Positions 31,635 through 43,600 of a stretch of DNA of 64,000 nt are shown here, piece after piece. The stretch covers positions 10,416,001 to 10,480,000 of the forward strand of contig CM082584.2 in assembly GCA_040954595.2 (NCBI GenBank), given 5' to 3'. Position 1 is the first letter of the stretch. Each line of letters opens with the position of its first letter. The translations under genes and the position numbers were made by a program. The notes under the pieces are model-generated. The model ran no database searches. It was given only the letters and a program-made list of their open reading frames with translations, and was not told the origin of the DNA. Source of the DNA: Balanoglossus misakiensis. Its lineage: Eukaryota > Hemichordata.

Positions 31635-34600
31635 ATGGCTCTGAAGAAAGTAAAAGGAAGCTTGGAGCGTGTTCTGGACAAGGATTTGCAAGATCTTGTA
31701 CGTGGCATACGGAAGCACAAGGACAACGAGGTATGTTGCTATTTTATGGATATTGACATATACATTTTTTTCATAGATTTATATTAATGGAAGACTGGGT
31801 ACCAGTCGATGCTTGTTAAATCATAAAATGGTCATAAATATATTCGATGCGCCAATTTTGACTGAAGTTACAGGAGGTGTGTTTCGTCAAGACACAGCTC
31901 ACTTTCGCTCTCCGTGCATTTGCGTATAGGGGGGCACGTCCCCTTTTCAATATTTGATAGCTCCAACCATTTGCAAACTTTAAAGGCCAGATATGGTGAC
32001 ATACGATAAACATGCCAAAGTAAATAATGCTGAGTGCCTTTGCTTATCTCGACGCCTTGAAAATTGTGGTCGTGCGACATATATTCGTTTATAGCATTCC
32101 ATTTCCATTCGCCATGGTTACTGACAGCGATTCAGTTTCATTACCGGTTTGATTTCGTATGTAAATTAATCTGTTTACTGATAACAGTTAATGTTTGTAT
32201 TCTCATCCAGCCCAAGTACATTGCCCAATGCATTGATGAAATCAAGCAGGAACTGAAGCAAGATAACATTGCAGTGAAGGCCAATGCAGTTGCCAAGTTG
32301 ACATATGTAAGTGATGGAAGCCTTGTCACATTTTAATTGAATTGAGATGATCAGGAGTGTGGCAGATCAGAAATGTAGCAGTTTGTCTCAAGTTATTTTG
32401 GTGCCTTTATGTCATCGTTTGTTTTATTTCTTTAGTTTCATTGTGTGAACAATATACTTTTAGTTCCCTTTTCCATATATTATACCATTTGACTGTGTCA
32501 TACATCTACATATATAATGATTTACTGGGTAGATAACAGCCAGTCACCACAAAAGTGCCCCATTAAACTTCAACATGCAACTGCGACTCTAGAGAGCATC
32601 TTCTAGAAGCATTTGACCACCTGGTTTTGAAGATGGACTTAATCAGTGGTTTATGTGGGCTGAGAAGTTATGAGGCACACAAAGGGAGCTTTTGATTGAA
32701 GTGGGAGGGGGTCCGGGCATATTTGGGGTTGGGGTTACCAGTACATGTATATGGATTTTCATATGCAAAAGGGAGGTGAAAAAGCTGGGGCCTTGGGGTG
32801 TAGTGTTCTAGGGAATCCAACCTCTTAGTTTCAGTTTAGGGAGTAGTGGGATGAGGCCTTAGGGAATTTCAACCTAAAGGTACAGATGCATGAATCATTT
32901 TGTATGCAGCACTGGTGTGTGATAGAATGACTATGTATACATAGCTATTGATGTCACTTAGATAATGCATATTGATTGATGTCTTTGTTCTGATCATTAA
33001 CCTATTGTTCTACATACATGCCAGGATAGCAGTACTAAATGCTACTGCCCAGATAATTGTGAAAACATGCTTGCAAAGTAATTTCAGTAGGTCTTTTCTA
33101 ACAGGAATTCACCAATGGAAAATGATGACTTATAACATCAGATTAGGTCACTAGCCCGTGAAATTGCAATTTGCATTCTCTTCATCATTTTAATACAAGA
33201 CAGAGCATTCAGTCAGTTTTGTTTACTAAACAGCTATTCAATTTCTACCAGACATTCTTTTTTATCTTGCTTTGAGAGGAATGGATTTTCATATGTATCA
33301 TATTTGTATTTTAATTATCCCCAGCCCCCCTCCCCCGCAAAGGGTAACTGGGGATAAAAGTCAAGTTATTGATTTTCATGTTCTTTGTTGCAGATGCAAA
33401 TGTTAGGTTATGACATCAGCTGGGCTGCATTCAATGTTATCGAGGTGATGAGTTCACCTAAGTTTACCCATAAAAGGATTGGTTACTTAGCTGCATCACA
33501 GAGTTTTCATGAAGACACCGATGTCCTCATGTTAACAACCAACATGATACGTAAGGTAGGAACCTGTCTGAGTAAAAATATTTTTCATTCATACAGTGTA
33601 ACACCATGAAGTACAATACAATTATACAATACAATACAATACAATACAATACAATACAATACAATACAATACAATACAATACAATACAATACAATACAAT
33701 ACAATACAATACAATACAATACAATACAATGGATATTATAGTTTAACTGACATCCAAACAGCTCACATATACAGTTATATAAAGCAATATTCAAAATATG
33801 GTCTCTGATTTTCCTGCAAATGACTTAATTAATTAATAATGGATTTATTTAATTAAAATTAATAATGAATTTACATTATAGCTTTGGCGTATTTGATATT
33901 TTCACTGTGATCATGTCTTCCTTGATGTCAAATTGTAATGGTGTTGGGATATGATTTTTTCTCTCTTTTCCTGCATTGCTATTGTGTCCCTGTACTCATG
34001 GCACGGCCATCTTTGCACGTACAGGATTTGAGTAGCCAGACTCAGTTTGAAGTCGGGGTAGCCCTCAATGGTTTATCCTGCTTTCTGACTGCTGACCTGG
34101 CCCGTGACCTAGCCAATGATATCGTGGGTCTGGTAAGTCGCAAGGAGATGCGAAAATGCAACGTCCATGCCCTGGTGTTTGTAAGTTATTGAAGAAATAC
34201 CTGGTGGGTTTTAATGATGAGGTGGGAATCGGATGTTGGATTTAGAACTGTATTTGTGTCACACAAGCTGGCGGTATTTTTGTCTGGCCGTTTGGTGAGG
34301 AAGGTCGAATAGGAGGAACATCTGGCGTGATATGAGCAAAATTTTATTGATTTATAAGTGTAAATTAAAATTGACACCTTCTGATATGACAACCATATTG
34401 TGTGTACATTGTTTGTGCATAGTCCCAGCGCTGATATTAGTGCAGGAATAAACAAAAGACCGTCTTCCCCTCATCAGAACTCTGGTATTTCTTCAATTGC
34501 AACGACCCCTGTCCACACCTGCTCTACCCCTGGTCACCATAGTGGTAGATTATTCTAGTTGTATCATTGTGCGTGCGTGTGTCTGTGATCACTTTTCCCT

Positions 34601-37600
34601 ATCCCCTTTTCCAGGATATCAATAGTGCCACACAGTACGACGCTGGTGTCGCTATGAATGGTTTAGCCAATTTTATGTCAGCTGATTTAGGTAGAGATCT
34701 TGCCAATGATGTCATGACTTTGGTAGGTTGCCGTGGCAATTTTTACTTTTTTGTTGGAGCACTTTAACAGCTTGCATGAAATTTCAATGGGTCCCGTTTA
34801 GTCATTTTTCTCGATGTTGCATTGATATTAAAAATACATGTCTGTAACTGTGTGTACAACAAGAAAATATTCAAAGAGAAAATGTTCTGTCAGATGCTTA
34901 GCTCATCCAAGAAACACTATTTCATACATGGGAAAAATGGCATTGCTTGTAATCATTCAGTTACAGACTGTATTTTTAAAGGGTCATTCTTGTGGTACAT
35001 GTAAAGACTGTATTTATAATCGTTTTCACCTTCACACTTTGGCCCATCCTATGATCCCCATTGTGTACAATGGTGTGGTTGGATTCATTTACAAAGAAAA
35101 TGGGGGTGATAGGGTGAAGGTAGTTGTGGCTATGATGCACAATATATGCACATGTCATGAAAAACTAATTTTCCTACCGCTATTTGATAACCTGGGAATG
35201 TTTAAATGAATTCCAGGTCTTTTTGCTGATTTTAGTACTAGTCTGATGTTTTATATTTAAATCTGAAATTTGCTGTATTTGTTGGACCTCAGACTATGTT
35301 TAAAATTCTAATACAGAGACATAGTCAGACAAAACAGCATTGGATTATAAACTTCTTTGTTTTGTTTTACTTTGACAATCAGATGGCATCGACAAGACCC
35401 TACGTGAGAAAGAAAGCAGTACTTATTATGTATAAGATATTTCTGAAGGTAAGCACAATAGAGTACTACTGTGTGTTATGTAAGAATCATCATATTTTTC
35501 CCCGCTTTCTCTGTTTCTGATTTGGAAGGAAACATGAACTGGCAAACTTGGATTTCACCCGAAATGCAAATCTTTTCAATGTTTCAGTTTCCCGAGGCTC
35601 TGAGACCAGCGTTTCCGAGACTGAAAGAGAAGTTGGAAGACCCCGATCCAGGTTAGGATCATTAAACAGTTTATTTACCTACATGTATTATGCCCAAATA
35701 TGGAAGAGATTATAATATATTCAGGATCATATACCCAACCCGTTATTTTGCCCTCAGAAGAGTTTTCTCCCCCAGTAGAGTTGACTTGTCATTTTCACAT
35801 TCCCCACAGGTGTACAATCAGCAGCTGTCAATGTCATATGTGAATTAGCCCGGAAGAATCCCAAGAATTATCTCTCCTTAGCTCCACTCTTCTTCAAATT
35901 GATGACCAGCTCAACCAATAACTGGGTGCTCATCAAGATCATTAAACTGGTAGGTTGTTGTCAACATGGAGTAGTGTTAATTGCAGCTATTAGAGGATTT
36001 GTGTGACAGTGTTGCTTTGAACAACCTAGATCATCACAAAATATACAACACTCTCAATGTTCAACAGCCTATATCACAATAGTGTGCAGTGTACCATTAT
36101 TTCAGGACAATTGTAACTCTCATGTACTTTTAAACGTGATGACCAGTTTTGTATGGTGATACATGTCAGCACATTTCATTCTTGTCTTACTATTTGTAGT
36201 TTGGTGCATTGACACCCCTGGAGCCCAGGCTTGGTAAGAAACTCATAGAGCCTTTAACAAATCTTATTCACAGGTAAGTATCTTTGGTTTCATATTCATA
36301 GCTGGCAAACTGCTTACGGTGGATCTAAATTATATACGCCATAGCCAGGACTAATCCATACTTTTGTTGGCATTCCTTGTCTCTCATTTCAGCACTTCTG
36401 CGATGTCGTTACTCTACGAATGCATCAACACAGTGATAGCAGGTGAGTGTGTTTCAAACTAGACATACGCATGTATTTGCATGAAGAAAATTTCCGTCTT
36501 GATGTAGGTTCGTTATATGCTTGACCTTCCCCGACTGCACGGGCTGAGAGACTGTTGCATGCGTCATCCCGACACATACCCCCTCTCCGTCATCCGTGCG
36601 TGTTGTAAAGTAGATGATGTGCAAATGAAGCAGTCATTGCAGTGTGCCAGCAAAGTAGAGAATAGGATAGCGTGACATTGTTCAATTGTTTTCCCTCTGT
36701 GTGATTACATTCTGCTGTGTGCTGTGAAACAAATTTGTGCTGCATTGCATTCCGCAAATCATGTTGCCATGAATATGCTATTGGTTGCCATGGTTATTTG
36801 ATAGATTGTTATCTTAATTTGAACAATAATTCATTGATGTTTTATGATGTTGCTGTGATTAGAGATGTGTAGTTAGAAATGATGTAGTATGTACTCTGCT
36901 CTGCCTCCATCTAGAGAGACAATACAGTATCAGATTTTATCTTAGTTTTCTGAGTGTGTTGTGGCTCTTAGATTTGTGGCAGGCAGAGAATACATTTAGC
37001 TGTATGCCAAGGAACCAAGATCCAAGTTCTCTTTATATGCACTGTGCTAGCCATTCAGTAAATAGTGAAATTTAATAAATAGTGATGCAGTTCGTTGGGG
37101 TTTAAAACTCTGGTAAGTTGAGCCGTGTACTGGGTGCCGTAGGAGATTGACATTGACTAGTGGTCGCCATTGTGTATATAAGAGAGAGCAACTTGGATCT
37201 TGGTTCTCATAAACGCTTGGGGATGAGGTTAAGATACCTTGGGATTGGTGATCACCTCACCACTTGGCACCATGTCCGCCACCACCACCATCATCATCAT
37301 CAGCTTTGCCCGACCCATTTTGGCCGCGCTGTGCTTGATATTTAGAACACCAGTGACTACCACTGTGCTTACGGTATACTGTTCTCTCTCTCTCTCTCTT
37401 TCTCTCCTCAACTTACAGTTTTAATTTCCTTGTCCTCAGGAATGCCAAACCACTCCGCCTCAATACAGGTACATTGCAAGTTTGTGATGTGTTGTGCGAC
37501 AGCGTGTTATACATATTCATGCCTTTGAGCGATCCGCCCGGCCCGGCGCCAAAGATCCGATCCAGGCAAAATCTCAGTCAGAGTCCCTGACTTGAAGACT

Positions 37601-40600
37601 CTGGGGCCTTTTATCAATCTCCGTTGTGCTCTTTGAGTTGTGTACCTTCCCACTATAAATGAACCAAGGCTGGAAAGTATAATCTTCTTGCCCCGTTTCT
37701 TTATTTTCCGTGCATTTTCTTCACACGTTAATTGTGCTTGTTTGTTTGTTTAAACTCGATTGGTTGTAAGGTGTCATAAAAATGCGCTCTGTAAAAATTT
37801 GCCTGGAAGGTTAATGTACATTTATTTTGCCCTTTGTCTTTTGACTGCATACAACTTTTTTGCTTTGCCAGTCTTTTATTTGCACTTATTTAATTGTTTG
37901 TAATTGCAAGCCATGTGTTCATGCCAGCTTCGCCTTGCCACGATTTTTGCTATCGATTTATAACCAGACTAACAGATGCTTGAGCTAATGCTTGGAAATG
38001 TAACCACAGATTAAAATGTTCAATAACACAATATATACCATTATCAGTATAAATATGATAACTGTAAAATATTGTTCATTTTTACGAATAATTGAATCTG
38101 CATGTCGACATCTTGTAGAACCTCCAGGTAAAATGAATGCTGCTTCTATTCTAACACAAGAAATTATTTTTGTATTCTAATTGTTTCATGCCGTGCTATA
38201 TACAGATTCTATGCACTGTGATTAACCACTTAGTTCAATAAGAAATCTATAGTTAGGTTTTTAAATCTAACCATGTGTACACTCTATTCAAATCTTGATT
38301 TATCTGCTTCTTATTCTTTGCTAACATGTCTTCAAGTTTCTAATATTTCTGTGGAGATTGATTTTTGGATCAAGAATAACCCAACTATTGAAAGAGAACA
38401 AAAATGTTGTGATGAATGAGTAATCTTTGAGTTTTGTGTTTCGAACTCACCTGAATGATCAAACTAACCATTGAAATAACACTGTTTAGAACCGTTATTG
38501 TAATGGGTGACTTTTGAGTCAGTGTCTTCATTTGAGAGAATCTGATTACACAAGGTCTAGCCTAACCCTACAAACGAAAGTGTTTTAAATCATCATGACT
38601 GATATGCTTTGAGAATTTCTGTGGTTGATGATGAAAATGTGTCGACGGTGAAATATGCAAGAATAGAATTTCTGCTGTGTGGCATAGTATTGGTGGTTTT
38701 TAAGTGAGATGTTATTTTGTTAAAAAACAGATAAGTTTAATATCCATGTGAAGCAATCCGGGGTTGAATTCAAGAAAACAAAATGGCCTATTTTTATCCC
38801 CTGCTATAATTCGGTGAAGGGTTTGTAATGATGTGCTATTATCTGGTTATTTGGTGGGTTACTTGCTTAACTAAGGGGATTTCTGGTGTGACTGCTTTTT
38901 GAAATTTGAGCTGATGGTATGCCTCTTCAATTCGCTTTTCAGCTGTGCGTGCAGAAACTGAGGATTTTGATCGAAGATTCGGACCAGAACTGTGAGTAGA
39001 ATCAATAAGTACTGCAAAATTCTTGTTTGGATTCTGCTATAAATGCAGTGAAAAAAAGTCTAAATAATGTTTAACTCCCTTTCTATCTTGACAGTAAAAT
39101 ACCTGGGTTTGTTGGCGATGGGGCGGATCCTGAAGACTCACCCAAAGTCTGTGCAGAGCCACAAGGATCTTATACTGCAGTGTTTAGATGACAAGGATGA
39201 ATCGATCCGACTGAGGGCCTTGGATTTGCTGTATGGCATGGTGAGTGTAGTCAGCAAGGACTTGGGTTGATAGTTGTGGTGTTTTGAGTTGCTTTAGAAC
39301 TGGAGTTGGGTTTCTTGTATATATGCTGGGCAAAGGGGGGGGGGGGGGGTTTGCTGTGCAGAGAACATGTGTGTTTGGGTGGCCGGAATGCAATGGGCAG
39401 ATTTGGACAACCGTGTGTTTTGGAGGCCGTAGTGGGCAGATTTGGACAACTAACCATCAGTCAGAACTGGACTCATCTGCGTTTTAATTATTTTCTGACC
39501 TCAAGGTTTCCAAGAAGAATTTGATGGAGATCGTGAAGAAACTCATGATCCATATGGACAAGGCAGAAGGCACACAATACAGAGATGAATTATTGTCCAA
39601 GATAATTCAGATTTGTAGCCAATCAAACTATCAGTATATCACCAACTTTGAATGGTATGTACGCAACAGTGCTAATATTACTCTTTTCATTAAAAATATT
39701 TTCTACTGACTATAAAATCCCAGCATCGTAGTTTGATTATAAAAATGTCTAATATATTTCAAAACAGGATTTATTTTTGATATCACACTTCTGTCTCGCT
39801 GTGATCATTTAGGTATGTGAGTATCCTGGTGGAGCTGACTCGAATAGAAGGTACAAGGCACGGTCAACTCATCGCGTCTCAGATGCTAGATGTGGCCATC
39901 CGGGTCAAAGCAATCAGACATTTCACCGTTTCCCAAATGGTAAGGTCATTGGGTGTATGTAGACCTGGTATTTTGCACAGTTTCATGGCCAAGTCAAGGT
40001 CATCATCTTTTGATGTACACCATGGTAAAAAGTAAAGACACATCATCAAAGTATGTGACAGGGTATGAATCACTTGATTGAATGCCAAAATCACATGATG
40101 TGAACACCCATATCATATGATATGATATGATGATGAAATGTATTGAAATGTGAATCTGTTTATTGAAGCCTGGTAACGCTTGCATTTGTCCACCAACAGG
40201 CGCAGTTACTGGACAACTCTCATCTACTGGTGGGTTCGGCCACGCACAGGAACGGAATCTGCGAGGTGCTCTACGCGGCCGCCTGGATCGTGGGCGAGTT
40301 CTCGGAACACCTGTACGACCCCCGGGCGACGCTGGACGCCATGCTGCGGGGCCGGGTGACCAGCCTGCCGGGCCACATCCAGAGCGTCTACGTGCAGAAC
40401 ACGTTGAAGCTGTACAGCCACGTCCTGGTCGCCGCGGAGAAGGATGGAGACAGCGAGCAGATCTCGCAGATCACTCAGATGATGATCGAGCGACTGCCGA
40501 TGTTTACTGAGAGCGCCGACTTGGAAGTTCAAGAAAGGGTGGGTGTCTTCTCTGGGTTTTGCTAATGCTATAGGGAAACACTGTCTTGGAGACTTATAGG

Positions 40601-43600
40601 CATGCATCTTCTGGTGTTACAGGTCTGAATGGCAAGGAACAGTATAAAAAATTTCAATGTCTTAGCTTCCTTCTATCATTTTCTTCTCGTATTACAGGCC
40701 TGCTGCATTCTGCAACTCTTCAAGTACATTCAGAAATTACAGGCCAAGGATGTGGCTGTAGGCGAAGAAGTGGCCGCATTATTTGAAGGTGAACTCAATC
40801 CTGTGGCTACCAAGGCGCAGAAGAAAGTGGCCGTGCCAGAAGGGTGGGTTAATAGGAGTTGAATAATCCCTGATTTACATATTCCACATATGGTTAAAAG
40901 GGTGTGTCTAATTAGGAATACAATCAATCTAATTTACATAATGCCCATATATGGTGAATTATGCTCATGTATGGTAATAAATTTCTTTCTGTAGGTTGGA
41001 TTTGGACAAATGGATCAATGAGCCGCCATCAGACAGTGAGGAAGAGCATCTTGCCGAGGCGCTGTTTGTGACAGGACAGGCTGCTGAACACAGGTAGTCA
41101 TGGACTTTCTTTTATGCAAAAAAGTTGCTACATTGTGGAACACAGGTGCTAAGTTTTGGCATATTAATTAGTCCCAGTACAGTGATTTGTCTCAGATTCA
41201 CCAATCATTGAGTCTGTCCCATGGTGTAACCATCAAGTTTCACATCTAGGTATATCCTCCAACAAAGTACAAAGAAATACGAAGAATTGGACGACGACGA
41301 GCTTGCCAAACGCCGGGCGGCACGCCGCGAAGAACAGAAGAGCAATCCGCACTATTTGAAAGCGGATCCGCCAAAGGGCAAGATGAAAGATGGCCTGAAT
41401 GTAGATGACATTCCCTATGCCAAGCTGGATATATCGATTCCACTCCATGTGCCAGGTCAGTCTTTCTTTTTCATGCCGTGATATGAAGTGTTGCTGTCGT
41501 ATTAGAATACCCACATCCAATCACAGTATCAAAACGGAGGGTCTGCACTGTGGCCCGATCCAGCATGGCCGACTGGTGGCAATCACTATTTCTCCAGCAT
41601 GCGCAGTGCATGTTGTGATACTGCGCATTGGCGTTACTTCTCGTATGTGTGATATCGTGTTATGGTATGTGAAGTTCTAGCCAGCATTCAGTTATATGAA
41701 GAACAAAACATGTTTGTCCGGGTAGGCTTGTGCTTTATAGGCAACATGCTGGACTAGCCTAGGGCTGGTCCTAAATGTCATCACACGTAGGGCCCACGTG
41801 CATACATTACGTGAGATCTGAGCTTGCCTGGTGGTACGCTATCAAAGTTGGCACCTGGGTGGAGTACATGTAGGTGACCTTGAGGAGATGACACCAAGGT
41901 AGGGTTAGTGAAAAATGGTATTGGTGTTCTGAAGTGAATAAATAGATACCAGTAGTGCCCAGGCAAAGTTTGTGTGGTATTTGCCTATATTCAGACATGA
42001 CATAGTATCCCTGTTTTGGCAACCCATAGAGTTGTGACTGGTGAGGGAGAGAGTAAGTACCCTTGCCTTGTGGTTGGGGTTAGGGGCCCAAGTTCCACAT
42101 CTAGTTGGTACCGTGTTAATGAGGGATAGCACCTATGAACAACTAGTTTTGAGAGGAACTGTCTTATTTGTTGCCGTGACCTTCATTTGACCATGCAACT
42201 TCATTTGATCATTCTGTTTCTTGATGTCATCTCTCGATGTTTCTCTCTATGTCATCTGTATACACGCGATCATTTCTTTGAGCATGTTGAAGTGCTATCA
42301 TCCATGAGACGCGTCTAACTCTAACTTCTCTTTTTTTTAATTTGATTTCCATCGTGATGCATGTTCCATGTTTTTCATTGTAAGATTCATTCTCTAGTTC
42401 TCACCCATATATCTCAAGACATCTCGCATCTCGACTAATGCTACCCTAATCATTTCTAGGCTTGAAACGTAAAAAGCTTTCTTCGGGTGAAAGGAAAGGA
42501 TATAAATCTGCCTATTCTCATATCCCAGGTGAATTTTTTCACTTTATTTCGTTCTCTCCATTGTCTTTAATTTTTTTTTCCATCCAACTCTTCCACCCTT
42601 TGTTTTTGACCTGCAGAAACAAAAAAAAATGAAACAAGCTAACCAAAACATTTCATCAAATTTCTAACGTCCTCGGCTCCATAGTTCTAGAGGGTCATTC
42701 TTGTAAATATCTTTGGGTGCAAGAGTTCTAGGCATTGTATCTTACTGTGATTTGTTGATGTAAAATGTGTTTTGTGACATGTCTGTCGTTTTCCAAACTT
42801 CTCTAGACCCTTCCCTTCCATGCGCAAGCAGCGCAGCATTTACCAGCACCAAGATCCAGAGATCACAGACTGGGCCTTTAAGCCTGTAGCGGTTTCAAGT
42901 TCTTTTTATTTGGCCTGTCATTGTTCCACCCCGTCCTCTTTCCAGCCCAAGGTGACCTTGAAATCTTTGAATGAGTTCGGTGGAATGTCTCGTGCCAGGG
43001 GTTGATGTTAGTTGTAAGTTACAGTGGTGTGTTAAACTAATAGGTGTTTGTAATAAAGTATTGCTAGATTCTGCCTGCCCCATCCGGTGATGATGAATCA
43101 ACTCATCGTGTGAAAAAGGTTCTGTGGTTTGCTCTTTCTGTGCTCAGGAATGACGGTGACAGATAAATACATGAAGGAACAGTCGAAGAGAGACAAGCGA
43201 AAGAAGAAGAAAAAGAAGAAGGGCAAAAAAGGTCGGGATGTGGAATCGGACGAAGATATTCCTGTTATGCACGAAGTGGATACAACAGTTGATATGCCTG
43301 ATGTAAGTCCAGCTTTGCAACTGAAACTACACCGTGTGTAAATTTGTAGTCACAACTGAGCATATGACCAGTGTAAAGTAAATTTGCAATGATGTGTCAT
43401 TGTTTTTCAGGGTGCCACTTTGAGTGAGGGAGAAGAGGAACACATGGATCCTGATGATCCACACAGAGCCTTGGCTGACATTGACATTGACAAGTAAGTA
43501 GGAAAGGAAGTGGAGGGGTTGGGAGGGGGTCGGGAGAGACAGATAGACAGACTGACTGACATAGAGAGAGACGCACACACACCGGAAAAATGCAAACAAG

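Noticed and set aside
33527-33794. Repeating Tyr-Cys-Ile-Val-Leu frames on the - strand
   Set aside because: Artefact of the ACAAT pentanucleotide repeat.
42806-42902. Possible extra AP3D1 exon with an open frame (RKQRSIYQHQDPEITDW)
   Set aside because: An acceptor is present, but the phase delivered by the preceding exons (phase 1) reads into a stop, and no good in-phase donor follows.
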